34,621 bases of DNA, from the NCBI GenBank assembly GCA_022360555.1, contig JAKSCQ010000325.1:1-34621 (forward strand). The letters are read 5' to 3'. Positions 21,926 through 31,702 of this stretch are shown one piece after another; positions within the stretch are counted from its first letter, which is position 1, and the number at the start of each line of letters is the position of its first letter. The notes beneath the pieces are model-generated. The model was not told where the DNA came from, did no database searches, and worked only from the letters and a program-made list of their open reading frames with translations. Source of the stretch: Pseudomonadales bacterium (GTDB lineage: Bacteria; Pseudomonadota; Gammaproteobacteria; Pseudomonadales; Alcanivoracaceae). The position numbers and the translations under genes are program-made.

Positions 21926-22874
21926 CTCCCAGCATCTGGCCGACCTGGAACAGGTCCGGATGGCCGCGCAGGATCTCGGCCACGGTCATCCGGCGTTTGC
22001 CCGGCAGTTGCAGGGCTTCCAGTACCAGGATGCCGTCCCCGGTGGCCACCTGGATGCCGTTGTCGTCCACCTTGAGAATCTGGCCGGGCTGGTCGTCGTC
22101 CCTGCCAGGCAGGGGGGCCTCACTGGCCTGCCAGATACGCAGGGGCTGGCCGCCGAACGGTACCCAGGCCACCGGAAAGGGGTTGAAGGCGCGTACCCGG
22201 TTGTACAGGGCCCGGGTGGGCAGGCGGAAATCCAGTCGCGCTTCCGCCTTGGTGAGCTTGTGGGCATAGGTGACACCCTCTTCCGGCTGGACGGTGGCGC
22301 TGGCCAGGTAGGCCTCCAGGTCGTCCAGCACGGTGAGCAGCAGGCGGGCGCCCTGTTCGGCCAGCCGGTCGTGGAGTTCACCGCCGGTTTCGCTGTCACC
22401 GATGGGCAGGGCTTCCTTGAGCAGCATGGGGCCGCTGTCCAGGCCGGCTTCCACCTGCATGATGGTGTTGCCGGTTTCCGTGTCGCCCACGGTAATGGCG
22501 CGCTGGATGGGCGCGGCGCCGCGCCAGCGAGGCAGCAGCGAGCCATGCACATTGATACAGCCCAGGCGCGGGGTATCCAGCACCGCCTGGGGGATCAGCA
22601 GGCCGTAGGCCACCACCACCATCACGTCCAGCTCCAGGTCGCGAAGCTGTTGCTGGGTGGTGTCGTCTTTGAGGGTGGCCGGTTGCAGCACCGGAATGCC
22701 GTGCTCTTCGGCAAGTACTTTTACCGGGCTCTTGTGCAGCTTCTTGCCCCGTCCGGCGCCCCGGTCCGGCTGGGTGAGTACCGCCACCACGTCATGGTCG
22801 GTGCCCAGCACGGCCCGCAGGCTGGTGGCGGCGTAGTCCGGGGTGCCGGCGAAGGCAATGCGGAGTGGTTTCAA
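21906..22874 (-). CDS. fmt: Methionyl-tRNA formyltransferase (probable TTG start)
   Basis: Fmt formylates Met-tRNAfMet with 10-formyl-THF so that translation can start. RIAFAGTPDYAAT opens the Rossmann-like catalytic domain. The active-site region INVHGSLLPRWRGAAPIQRAI contains the essential N, H and the SLLP loop, with the catalytic Asp later in GDTETGNTIMQ. A C-terminal OB-like domain binds tRNA. No ATG fits the family N-terminus; a TTG at 22874, six bases after GAGG on the minus strand, gives 322 residues and starts just before KPLRIAFAGT. An upstream TTG at 22916 lies inside heptad repeat H2. It is downstream of def and overlaps rsmB. Confidence 0.94.
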   Translation of the reverse strand: MKPLRIAFAGTPDYAATSLRAVLGTDHDVVAVLTQPDRGAGRGKKLHKSPVKVLAEEHGIPVLQPATLKDDTTQQQLRDLELDVMVVVAYGLLIPQAVLDTPRLGCINVHGSLLPRWRGAAPIQRAITVGDTETGNTIMQVEAGLDSGPMLLKEALPIGDSETGGELHDRLAEQGARLLLTVLDDLEAYLASATVQPEEGVTYAHKLTKAEARLDFRLPTRALYNRVRAFNPFPVAWVPFGGQPLRIWQASEAPLPGRDDDQPGQILKVDDNGIQVATGDGILVLEALQLPGKRRMTVAEILRGHPDLFQVGQMLGDALDDA

Positions 22875-22906
22875 GGTGAACCTCGGGGTCAGTAAGTGGT
22901 GGGCAG

Positions 22907-22934
22907 CAAGTGACAAGTTGCAAGTTACAAGGCG
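22907..22934 (+). repeat. Heptad repeat arm H2-left
   Basis: Units at 22907, 22914, 22921 and 22928 read CAAGTGA, CAAGTTG, CAAGTTA and CAAGGCG. The last unit is identical to that of H1-left. The arm lies in the fmt leader, about 33 bases upstream of the TTG start. Confidence 0.82.
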
Positions 22935-23028
22935 CGGGATGACTCGGCTGCACCTGCCTGGCCATGCCCGCGATTATAGGTGAAGCGCGGCGAGGTCATT
23001 GCCCGGTTGGCAGCAGCCTGTTCCGCGC

Positions 23029-23061
23029 TTTGCAACTTGAAACTTTCAACTTGCAACTCTC
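23029..23061 (-). repeat. Heptad repeat arm H2-right (inverted)
   Basis: On the minus strand this gives repeated CAAGTTG/AAAGTTT/CAAGTTG units, 7 bases apart. It abuts the def stop codon at 23062-23064. The def-fmt gap is therefore almost wholly made of the two H2 arms and a 94-base spacer. Confidence 0.8.
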
Positions 23062-23568
23062 TCAAGCCCGCTGGCGGTGGAGTTTTTCCAGTTTCTTCTT
23101 GATCCGGTCCCGTTTCAGGCGGGAGACGTAATCCACGAACAGTTTGCCGTCCAGGTGGTCGATTTCGTGCTGGATGCAGGTGGCCAGCAGTTCGTCGGCC
23201 TCTTCCTCGAACTCGTTGCCGTCCCGGTCCAGGGCCTTGATCTTCACCCGTGCCGGGCGTTCCACCTTCTCGTAGAAGCCGGGCACCGACAGGCAGCCTT
23301 CCTCGTAGGGGGCCAGTTCGTCGGTGAGCGGGGTGATCTCCGGGTTAATGAAGACCCGCGGGTCGGACTGGTCCTCGGACAGGTCCATGACGATCAGGCG
23401 CCGGTGCACGTTCACCTGGCTGGCGGCCAGGCCGATTCCCGGCGCGGCGTACATGGTTTCGAACATGTCGTCGATCAGTTTGCGAAGCTCGTCATCCACC
23501 TTTTCCACCGGCTTTGCTACGGTTCTCAGCCGGGGGTCAGGGAATTCCAGTATTTCCAGTTTGGCCAT
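23062..23568 (-). CDS. def: Peptide deformylase
   Basis: Peptide deformylase removes the formyl group from nascent proteins, using Fe2+ or a similar metal. At 168 residues it is the classical class-1 length. All three motifs are intact: GIGLAASQV (44-52), EGCLSVPG (90-97, metal ligand Cys92) and QHEIDHLDG (133-141, ligands His134 and His138, catalytic Glu135). The ATG at 23568 is preceded by GAGAAGG on the minus strand. The open frame continues far upstream through the divergent LysM gene, but that part is not coding. It leads the def-fmt-rsmB-trkA-trkH series. Confidence 0.97.
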   Translation of the reverse strand: MAKLEILEFPDPRLRTVAKPVEKVDDELRKLIDDMFETMYAAPGIGLAASQVNVHRRLIVMDLSEDQSDPRVFINPEITPLTDELAPYEEGCLSVPGFYEKVERPARVKIKALDRDGNEFEEEADELLATCIQHEIDHLDGKLFVDYVSRLKRDRIKKKLEKLHRQRA

Positions 23569-23712
23569 GTACCTTCTCAGAAGTTGCGATAGCACTCGAA
23601 ATTCGGTTGCTAAATATATGATCGCATTGCTAATATCCAAAAGAAACCGTGTCCGTATAACGGCGGCACGGCAGCTCTTGGGGATGAGTCCAATAATGAT
23701 AAAAGGAATCCG

Positions 23713-24786
23713 ATGATGATGAAATCGGTCCAGCGCGCCCTGGCCTTCGGCCTGCTTCTGTCCGTATCCGGTCTGGCGGCCGCTCAGGTGGTTCTCAAAG
23801 AGGGGCATCCCAGCAAGTATTTCGTGAAAAACGGCGACACCCTGTGGGATATCAGCGGCCGTTTTCTGGAAGAGCCCTGGCAATGGCCGGAAATCTGGCA
23901 GATCAACGAGGAAATCAGTAACCCTCACCTGATCTATCCCGGGGACGAAATCCGCCTTACCTATGTGAATGGCGAGCCGCGCCTGACGGTGGAGCGCGGC
24001 GTGCAGGAAACCCAAATGCCCAACGGCACCGTCAAGCTCACCCCCAAGGTACGGGAAATCGCCAATGACGAAGCCATTCCGGCGATTCCGGCCAGCGCCA
24101 TTGCCGCCTACCTGAAAGAAGGCCTGGTGGTGAGCCAGCGTGAAATTCAGGAAGCGCCCTATGTCGTTGGTGGCCAAGACCGGCGCGTAGTGTTTGGCGA
24201 AGGCGATTCTGTCTATGCACGCGATACCCTGACCCGCTGGGAAGAGCTGGAGCGCGGCTACGGCATCTACCGGACTGGTGAACAGTATGTGGATCCGGAT
24301 ACCAATGAAGTCCTGGGTTACGAGGCGCGCCAGGTAGGGCTTGGCCGGGTGGCCAACCAGAAAGATGACATCGCAACCCTGCGTGTGACCGATTCCACCG
24401 AGGATATCCGCATCGACGACCGTATCTTCTCCACGGAAGACCGCCGTGTGCGCTCCGTGCTGTACCCGTCGGCACCGGATACCAAGATTGAAGCCAAGAT
24501 CATCCGCTTCTTCGATCGCCTCAGCAGCGTGGCTCGCAACGATGTGGTGGTGATCAACAAGGGCCTGCGTGATGGCCTGAAGGAAGGCAATGTGCTGGAT
24601 ATCTTCGGCAAGGGCGAGGTGGTCCGTGATCGCCAACTGGGCGATAATGTCCAATTGCCCAACGAGAAAACAGGCTCCATGGTAATCTTCCGGGTTTTCG
24701 ACAAGGTCAGCTATGGCTTGATTATGGAGTCCACCCGGCCTATTTATATGAACGACATCGCCGAAAGCCCGGCGGGCAGCTATTAA
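23713..24786 (+). CDS. LysM-domain exported protein
   Basis: A 357-residue protein with an N-terminal signal peptide (hydrophobic core [15 protein letters not shown], likely cleavage after AAA-Q). One LysM peptidoglycan-binding domain follows (about residues 35-85: [39 protein letters not shown]). The rest is a mostly beta region without a recognised catalytic motif. It corresponds to the LysM gene found between def and dprA in Pseudomonas and other gammaproteobacteria, suggesting a periplasmic cell-wall-linked role. The start at 23713 follows AAAGGA. Three ATG codons in a row leave the exact start ambiguous by two residues. Confidence 0.92.
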   Translation: MMMKSVQRALAFGLLLSVSGLAAAQVVLKEGHPSKYFVKNGDTLWDISGRFLEEPWQWPEIWQINEEISNPHLIYPGDEIRLTYVNGEPRLTVERGVQETQMPNGTVKLTPKVREIANDEAIPAIPASAIAAYLKEGLVVSQREIQEAPYVVGGQDRRVVFGEGDSVYARDTLTRWEELERGYGIYRTGEQYVDPDTNEVLGYEARQVGLGRVANQKDDIATLRVTDSTEDIRIDDRIFSTEDRRVRSVLYPSAPDTKIEAKIIRFFDRLSSVARNDVVVINKGLRDGLKEGNVLDIFGKGEVVRDRQLGDNVQLPNEKTGSMVIFRVFDKVSYGLIMESTRPIYMNDIAESPAGSY

Positions 24787-24865
24787 CAGACAACCTCTGC
24801 GGTAGCGCTCACCGCCGGAGCTACGGCTCCTGACAACCCCGTCAACGCACACAAGGAGGTGGGCG

Positions 24866-25930
24866 ATGGACGGACAATTCAAGCGCCTGCTGTTGCAGGC
24901 GCTGTTTTCCCCGTCTTCTGCGGCCTTGGGCCGTGCACTCAAACAACACCGGATCAATGCGCCGGTGTCCGATTTTCTGCCTTTGCTGCCTGCCGGCCTC
25001 AAAGAGCGGGCCAATCTGCTGAACAATACCGGCAACCTGTCGGTGCAGTTCGAATCCCTGCAGGAACAGGGCTGGCGCTGGATTGCCCTGGGTGACCCGG
25101 ATTACCCGTCGTTATTGGCCAGCATCAACGATGCCCCCGGCGTCATCGCCGTGCGCGGCGACCCCGAGATTCTCAATGCGCCGGGCCTGGCCATGGTGGG
25201 GGCCCGCAATGCCTCCGCCGATGGCCTGGACAACAGTCGCCGCTTTGCCCGCCAGCTTGCTGGCAGTGGCTTCGTGGTGGTCAGTGGCCTGGCGCTGGGG
25301 GTGGATGCGGCGGCGCACCGTGGTGCCATTGAGGCCGGGCAAACCGTCGCCGTACTGGGCAGCGGGCCGGACCGCCTGTATCCGCCGCGCAATGCCTGCC
25401 TGGCCAGCCGGATCGTGGAAACGGGCGGCGCCCTGGTGACCGAATTCGCCCCGGGATCGGCGCCGTTGCCCGCCCAGTTTCCACTGCGCAATCGCGTGAT
25501 CAGTGGCCTGAGCCTGGGCACTATTGTGGTGGAGGCGGCGATCAAGAGCGGTTCACTGATTACCGCCCGCACCGCCCTGACCCAGGGGCGTGAGGTGTTT
25601 GCCATCCCCGGCAGTATCCATAACCCGCTCAGTAAGGGCTGCCACCAGTTGTTGCGCGACGGTGCCAACTGGCTGGAATCCATGGACGACATCTTTCAGG
25701 CGTTCGGGGATTTCCACCGCAGTATCGAGGCGGCGGGGATTTCCGAAGCCGCCCCGCCGGCGTTGCTGCGCTATCTCACCAGCGGCCTCAATTCCATGGA
25801 CGTGTTGCAGGAGCGGACCGGCCTGTCCATGGAAGAGCTGGCCGGCCAGCTTTCCGATCTGGAACTGGAAGGCTGGGTGGAGCGGGTGGCCGGTGGCTAC
25901 ATGAAGCGTGAAGGCAGTTTCCACCCCTGA
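24866..25930 (+). CDS. dprA: DNA-processing protein DprA
   Basis: DprA binds incoming single-stranded DNA and loads RecA during natural transformation. The 354 residues comprise an N-terminal SAM-like helical region (1-70), the Rossmann-type DprA fold (about 75-290) and a C-terminal winged-helix-like region (about 300-350). [54 protein letters not shown] and [20 protein letters not shown] are characteristic. It has a perfect AAGGAGG ribosome site at 24854-24860. Together with type IV pilus genes such as pilT, this makes competence plausible, although no uptake genes are seen here. Confidence 0.96.
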   Translation: MDGQFKRLLLQALFSPSSAALGRALKQHRINAPVSDFLPLLPAGLKERANLLNNTGNLSVQFESLQEQGWRWIALGDPDYPSLLASINDAPGVIAVRGDPEILNAPGLAMVGARNASADGLDNSRRFARQLAGSGFVVVSGLALGVDAAAHRGAIEAGQTVAVLGSGPDRLYPPRNACLASRIVETGGALVTEFAPGSAPLPAQFPLRNRVISGLSLGTIVVEAAIKSGSLITARTALTQGREVFAIPGSIHNPLSKGCHQLLRDGANWLESMDDIFQAFGDFHRSIEAAGISEAAPPALLRYLTSGLNSMDVLQERTGLSMEELAGQLSDLELEGWVERVAGGYMKREGSFHP

Positions 25931-25990
25931 TTGTATGTCGCAATCGCAAGGGAAAAAGACAGAGGGAAGCCAGCGTCAGGAGGAACAGGG

Positions 25991-26494
25991 ATGTGTGCAC
26001 GATGGTGTGTAACAGGGCTATGTTTGCTGGCAGGCTGCACAACGGTTAATCAGCCTATCCAGACTCCCACCGGAGAAACCGCAGTGGTCGAAGGGGAGAT
26101 GTCCATTTTGCGTGTGGTGCGCAAGGTGGTATCGACCGGCACCCAGCCGGATGCCCGCCGGGGCAGGATTACCGAACGGGTAGAGGTGTCTTGCCCGGCA
26201 GGGACCCGGATGGTGCTGCCCGTCCCCGAACAGGTGGTGTTCGGCTTTGGCGAGGTGGAGGAAGGGGAAGACGCCGAGGGCAGAAGCGGGCTGATCTGGT
26301 CCCGTGCCAAACAGCGTCCCCTGGGTGTGTCCTACAGCGGGGTAACCGTAGACAGGGTCTACGCGGCGGAGGACGGTGAACAGGCTGCGGAACTTGAAGT
26401 GACCGCCTGGCTAACGGACAAGAACGGTGATGATTCCTGGTGGCAGGTCCAGGCCTTCCATGCGTTGTGCCTGGGGAGTCGGGGGCCGGACTAG
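25991..26494 (+). CDS. Putative lipoprotein of unknown function
   Basis: A 167-residue protein starting MCARWCVTGLCLLAGC. LLAGC is a lipobox with the acylated Cys16, and Thr17 points to an outer-membrane or non-retained lipoprotein. The body is mostly beta (VEGEMSILRVVRKVVSTG, RVEVSCPAGTRMVLPVP). I do not recognise the family; WWQVQAFHALCLG ends the protein. The start at 25991 follows CAGGAGGAACAGGG. An extension upstream to 25931 would spoil the signal peptide. It lies between dprA and tsaC, which are adjacent in Pseudomonas, so it is probably an insertion into that gene order. Confidence 0.75.
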   Translation: MCARWCVTGLCLLAGCTTVNQPIQTPTGETAVVEGEMSILRVVRKVVSTGTQPDARRGRITERVEVSCPAGTRMVLPVPEQVVFGFGEVEEGEDAEGRSGLIWSRAKQRPLGVSYSGVTVDRVYAAEDGEQAAELEVTAWLTDKNGDDSWWQVQAFHALCLGSRGPD

Positions 26495-26581
26495 GCCGGT
26501 TCGCACACTGCCCCGGCGATCGCACGGTTTGCACCAGCTTGCCCGTCGGCGTATACCGACAGGGTAGACACAGGAAGGATT

Positions 26582-26806
26582 ATGTTCGAAATTCTGGTGC
26601 CCCTGGTCCAGGACCCCAATGACTGGCAACCGCTCGAGGCGGTTCACCTGCGTGGCAGGCTCTACCGGATTATCGGCAGTGCGGCGGACCCGCAGGAGAC
26701 ACGGTTTATTGCCGGGGATGTGGTGGAGTGCGAGTCGGAAACCGCGGAAAATGGCAAACGCGTGCTGCGGGCACGCCGGCTGGCTCCGGCTGCCCGGTTC
26801 TATTGA
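26582..26806 (+). CDS. Small conserved-looking hypothetical protein
   Basis: A 74-residue soluble protein (MFEILVPLVQDP at the start) without signal or membrane segment. Predicted short strands (AVHLRGRLYRIIG, TRFIAGDVVECES, KRVLRARRL) suggest a small beta barrel. I do not recognise it. It has a good ribosome site (AGGAAGGA, 4 bases upstream of the ATG), and lies 64 bases before tsaC, so it is probably co-transcribed. Confidence 0.65.
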   Translation: MFEILVPLVQDPNDWQPLEAVHLRGRLYRIIGSAADPQETRFIAGDVVECESETAENGKRVLRARRLAPAARFY

Positions 26807-26870
26807 ACGAAAGCCTTGAGGGCCGAGGGCCGGCAGGGTATGTTGCGCGTTTTCGGGCCAGGCGAACGTC

Positions 26871-27419
26871 ATGAACCAGCATCTTGTCAGTGCCGCACAG
26901 ATCATCCAGGCCGGGGGCGTGGTGGCCTATCCCACCGAGTCCGTGTACGGGCTGGGCTGCGATCCTTTCAATGAAGAGGCGGTTATGCGCCTGTTGGCGA
27001 TCAAGCAGCGTCCGGTGGACAAGGGCATGATCCTGATCGGTGCCGACCTGGTGCAACTGGCGCCCTGGCTGGAACTCCGGGGCGACCAGTACCAGCAACT
27101 CGAACAGCAATGGCCGGCCCCCCTGACCTATCTGGTGGAAGCGAAAGCAACGGTGCCGTCCTGGGTTCGGGGCCGCCACGCCAAGGTGGCGGTGCGAGTG
27201 CCGGACCACCCGCTGGCCAGGGCGCTGTGCCGTCGGGTCGGCCATCCGATCATTTCCACCAGTGCCAACCTCAGCGGCCGGCCGTCGGCCCGCAATCGCT
27301 TCCAGGTGGCCCGACAGCTTGGCGATCAGCTGGATTTCATTGTCAGCGGCGTCTGTGACCGCGCCAGCAAACCTTCTACCATTATCGATCTGGAAAGCGG
27401 GCGCACCCTTCGCGCATAG
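26871..27419 (+). CDS. tsaC: Threonylcarbamoyl-AMP synthase
   Basis: TsaC makes threonylcarbamoyl-AMP from threonine, bicarbonate and ATP for the t6A modification at position 37 of ANN-decoding tRNAs. The 182 residues are the short YrdC-type form without a Sua5 tail. The RNA/nucleotide-binding cleft residues are present: [13 protein letters not shown], the KxR motif in [24 protein letters not shown] and [10 protein letters not shown]. It precedes hemF, as in Pseudomonas (where qor intervenes). Confidence 0.96.
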   Translation: MNQHLVSAAQIIQAGGVVAYPTESVYGLGCDPFNEEAVMRLLAIKQRPVDKGMILIGADLVQLAPWLELRGDQYQQLEQQWPAPLTYLVEAKATVPSWVRGRHAKVAVRVPDHPLARALCRRVGHPIISTSANLSGRPSARNRFQVARQLGDQLDFIVSGVCDRASKPSTIIDLESGRTLRA

Positions 27420-29173
<1,754 letters not shown>

Positions 29174-29175
29174 GC

Positions 29176-29622
29176 ATGGAGCACGAGGCGGTCCTCTACG
29201 AAGTCGTGTATGCCTCGGTGGTCAGCCTGATGATGGTGCTGACCACGGTAACGCTGCATTACTGGACGCTGGCCAGCCTGTCAGCATTGCTCAAGCGCCG
29301 GAAGGATTTCCGGGGCGAAATCCTGCTTGTGGTGATCGCCATGTTTTTCGCCCACATGGTGGAAATTTCCCTCTATGCCTGGGTGTATCAGCTACTTGAT
29401 CGCAGTGACACCTATATGAGCATTGGTGGTGCCGTGGATGGCAGCTTCATTGACCATCTCTATTTTTCTGCCGCCTGTTATACTTCCCTGGGTCTCGGTG
29501 ACCTCTACCCGGTGGGAACACTGCGATTGATGGCGGGGGTGGAAGCCCTGAACGGCCTGATACTAATAACCTGGTCCGCGTCGTTTGCCTTTCTTGTCAT
29601 GCAGCGTCGCTGGCGATTCTGA
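29176..29622 (+). CDS. Two-helix potassium-channel-like membrane protein
   Basis: A 148-residue inner-membrane protein. Hydrophobic segments at about 8-35 and 48-70 precede a pore region, FSAACYTSLGLGDLYPVG (about 96-113), and a last helix GVEALNGLILITWSASFAFL. The layout helix-pore loop-helix matches ion-channel family 2 (Ion_trans_2). The filter reads TSLGLGD instead of TTVGYGD, so the GYG tyrosine is replaced by leucine and K+ selectivity is uncertain. It starts only 2 bases after the aroE stop with GAGG inside aroE, so it is co-transcribed. Functional kinship with TrkAH is inference only. Confidence 0.82.
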   Translation: MEHEAVLYEVVYASVVSLMMVLTTVTLHYWTLASLSALLKRRKDFRGEILLVVIAMFFAHMVEISLYAWVYQLLDRSDTYMSIGGAVDGSFIDHLYFSAACYTSLGLGDLYPVGTLRLMAGVEALNGLILITWSASFAFLVMQRRWRF

Positions 29623-29675
29623 AAGCGCAACTGCGCCTTTGGGGGCACATTCAACCACTGGACCAGGGACTGTTT

Positions 29676-30659
29676 ATGCCCCCGCGTTTTGCTGCCTGTC
29701 TGTTTGTCCTGTTTTTGTCGTCAGCGGCGAAAGCCTCCACGTTCGGCTTTTCCTGGGATAACGACCTGTTTGTCGGCTCTGATGGTCAGTACACCAATGG
29801 TGTGCGCCTTAGTTGGGTCGGCAATGCCCATGAACATTGTGAGCGCAACACTACCTTCACCTGTGGCCTGGCCTCGACGCTGGACCCACTGCCCGGTATC
29901 AGCATCCAGGATGAAAAGCATGCCCTGACCCTGAGCCTGGAACAGGTGATGATCACTCCCGGGGATATCAGTCGCACCGAACCGGATTACAGCGACCTGC
30001 CCTATGCGGGCTACAGCAATCTGGAAATGGGCCTGTTCAGTTGGGATGACAGTCGCCTGTTCGGCTACGGCATCCGCGTCGGCGTGGTGGGCGAGGATTC
30101 CGGTGCCGAGCAGAGTCAGAAATTTGTACACAAGCTTACCGGCTCCACCGACCCCCAGGGCTGGGACCATCAGCTGGGCCCGGATGTAATTGGCGGGGCC
30201 TATTTCATCACCGCCGAGCGGGCCTGGCAGCACCGGTCGGACAGCGGCATGCAGACCGAGCTGGGCTATGCCTGGGGCGTGGATGCCAACAACTTTCACG
30301 GCACCGCAACGGCAGGGGGCTTCCTGCGATTCGGTCGTAACCTGCCGCGCAACTTTATCCCCGACTATGCCGGTATCGGCACGGCCGGTTCCCTGGTGGG
30401 CCTGCTGGAAGGCGAAGGCTTCGGCTGGGAAACCTTCGTCGCCAGCTTCGGTGAGTACATCGGCTATTCCTACCTGGAAAACCACGCGGACGAATACAAC
30501 GTGGAATCCCGCGATGGCATCATTGGTCTGGTGGTCGGTGGCGGGGTTCACTGGGACAACTTTTCCTTCACCCTCACCCTGCAGGGCTCCACCTCCCCCC
30601 TGCGCAACAGTGACGACCCACTCAGCTTCGGCAACATGTCGTTCATGTGGAAAATCTAG
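29676..30659 (+). CDS. LpxR-like outer-membrane lipid A deacylase family protein (DUF2219)
   Basis: A 327-residue protein with a signal peptide (FAACLFVLFLSSAAKA, cleavage likely before STFGFS). The mature part alternates beta strands, ends in FMWKI (aromatic near the C-terminus, as in outer-membrane barrels), and carries family wording: FSWDNDLFVGSDGQYTNGVR near the N-terminus, LPYAGYSNLEMG, and SQKFVHKLTGSTDPQGWDHQ with the candidate catalytic histidine. LpxR of Salmonella removes the 3'-acyloxyacyl group of lipid A; several of its active-site residues (N/D in WDND, T in YTNG, H in FVHK) appear conserved. Activity is predicted, not shown. The start at 29676 follows CAGGGA. Confidence 0.88.
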   Translation: MPPRFAACLFVLFLSSAAKASTFGFSWDNDLFVGSDGQYTNGVRLSWVGNAHEHCERNTTFTCGLASTLDPLPGISIQDEKHALTLSLEQVMITPGDISRTEPDYSDLPYAGYSNLEMGLFSWDDSRLFGYGIRVGVVGEDSGAEQSQKFVHKLTGSTDPQGWDHQLGPDVIGGAYFITAERAWQHRSDSGMQTELGYAWGVDANNFHGTATAGGFLRFGRNLPRNFIPDYAGIGTAGSLVGLLEGEGFGWETFVASFGEYIGYSYLENHADEYNVESRDGIIGLVVGGGVHWDNFSFTLTLQGSTSPLRNSDDPLSFGNMSFMWKI

Positions 30660-30682
30660 CTTCGTCATTTCTTACGAAGCCG

Positions 30683-30710
30683 CTGTAGGAGCACATCTTG
30701 AGGTGCGAAC
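30683..30710 (+). repeat. REP-like hairpin, variant subtype
   Basis: CTGTAGGAGC then ACATCTTGAGGT then GCGAAC. It keeps the GGAGC...GCGAA ends of the local REP family, but the stem is different (CAC/GTG with an 8-base interior). Confidence 0.55.
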
Positions 30711-30809
30711 CGCGCTTGCGCGGAAATCGTCCGGAGGACGATCAGGAATATACGCACTCGACAGGTCCATTCAAACCATCCTTCATGGCGCTATTTCCAA
30801 TTCCTCCCA

Positions 30810-30836
30810 TTCGCCATGCGAGCATGGCTCCCACAG
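30810..30836 (-). repeat. REP-like hairpin
   Basis: On the minus strand: CTGTGGGA, core GCCATGC-TC-GCATGGC, then GCGAA. The core is identical to the copy at 11314-11340, though the left flank is the TGTGGGA type. Confidence 0.82.
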
Positions 30837-30875
30837 GGAATGTTCGGGAAGCTATCCAGGCGATAGGGGAGGGCT

Positions 30876-30903
30876 GGTGGATTACGCCTTCGGCTAATCC
30901 ACC
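30876..30903. repeat. Hairpin repeat of the GGTGGATTA...TAATCCACC type
   Basis: Perfect 9-bp arms GGTGGATTA (30876-30884) and TAATCCACC (30895-30903) with an inner GCC-TTC-GGC stem. Very similar intergenic hairpins are common in Pseudomonas and other Proteobacteria. It may act as a bidirectional terminator-like structure but lacks a T-run. Confidence 0.75.
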
Positions 30904-30942
30904 CTACATGTCGGGCATTACGGGAGCCGTGTCTCGCGGCGT

Positions 30943-31494
30943 TCAACTTTCCACTTGCTCATGCTCGTCCGCCAGGTACCGATCTTTCAGGCGCTCATAA
31001 TTCCCCGCTACATAGGGCAGAAATTCCTTCTCTTCCGCGGTCAGGGCCCGCACCTGCCGCGCCGGCTGGCCGCGATAGAGATAGCCGCTTTCCAGTCGTT
31101 TGCCCGGTCCCACCAGGGAGCCGGCGGCCACGATCACATCGTCTTCCACCACGGCTCCATCCATGATGATCGCCTGCATGCCCACCATCACCCGGTTGCC
31201 CAGGGTGCAGCCATGCAGCATGGCCTGGTGGGCGATGGTCACGTCATCACCGATCTCCAGCGCAAAGCCGCCCGGGTTGAAGCGCGAATCGTGGGTAATG
31301 TGCAGCACGGCGTTATCCTGGATGCTGACCCGTGCGCCAATGCGGATGCGATGCATGTCCCCCCGGATCACCGCCCGGGGCCAGACAGAACAGTCTTCCC
31401 CCAGGCGCACATCGCCAATCACCGTGGCGTCCTCATCCACAAAGACCCGCTCACCAAGCCGCGGGGCCTTGTCTTCAAAGCGGCGAATCCCCAT
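30943..31494 (-). CDS. Gamma-carbonic-anhydrase-like hexapeptide-repeat protein
   Basis: A 183-residue left-handed beta-helix protein of the YrdA/PaaY/CaiE group. Repeated hexapeptide turns run from about residue 15 to 150 (VFVDEDATVIGDVRLGEDCSV..., IQDNAVLHITHDS, IAHQAMLHGCTLGNRVMVG). Three histidines in LHITHDS and TIAHQAMLHGC are at the zinc-ligand positions of gamma-class carbonic anhydrases. Relatives include thioesterase PaaY, so hydratase activity is not certain. The ATG at 31494 gives the family N-terminus; the longer frame to 31644 overlaps the divergent small gene. Confidence 0.9.
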   Translation of the reverse strand: MGIRRFEDKAPRLGERVFVDEDATVIGDVRLGEDCSVWPRAVIRGDMHRIRIGARVSIQDNAVLHITHDSRFNPGGFALEIGDDVTIAHQAMLHGCTLGNRVMVGMQAIIMDGAVVEDDVIVAAGSLVGPGKRLESGYLYRGQPARQVRALTAEEKEFLPYVAGNYERLKDRYLADEHEQVES

Positions 31495-31537
31495 CACTGA
31501 TACACTCGATAGTTCATTTCGATTCCCAGGGACGAGC

Positions 31538-31702
31538 ATGCAACGGCGGCCCGCCCATATAATGATTGCCATACTGATCTTGCTTGGCGTTTTCCTGCTG
31601 AGCAAGTGGCTGATATTCCAGACGCTGCTGGAACCGGATGACACCGCCCGTCAACGGCTGCCGGCCGCGTCCACTGAAGCAGGACAGTCCAACCATGAGT
31701 AA
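31538..31702 (+). CDS. 54-residue single-pass membrane protein overlapping prlC
   Basis: The predicted protein begins MQRRPAHIM, then has one strong hydrophobic helix (about 9-29: IAILILLGVFLLSKWLIF) and a polar tail ending AGQSNHE. AGGGA lies 5 bases upstream of the ATG. Its last 8 bases overlap the prlC start (the ATG is in the second-last codons), so prlC translation is probably coupled to it. I do not recognise a family. It is easily missed because of size. Confidence 0.6.
   Translation: MQRRPAHIMIAILILLGVFLLSKWLIFQTLLEPDDTARQRLPAASTEAGQSNHE

Larger units (their letters stand above)
30660..30942. other. Gene-free repeat-rich region between lpxR-like and carbonic-anhydrase-like genes
   Basis: No gene was found. 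It holds a divergent REP-like hairpin (30683-30710), small palindromes GCGCTTGCGC and GTCCGGAGGAC, a canonical REP-like copy on the minus strand (30810-30836) and a separate hairpin repeat at 30876-30903. The two flanking genes are convergent. Confidence 0.75.

Noticed and set aside
23569-25035. Very long minus-strand open frame continuous with def, spanning the LysM and dprA genes
   Set aside because: The part upstream of the def ATG has no family resemblance and is antisense to two clear genes. Long antisense frames are expected in GC-rich DNA.
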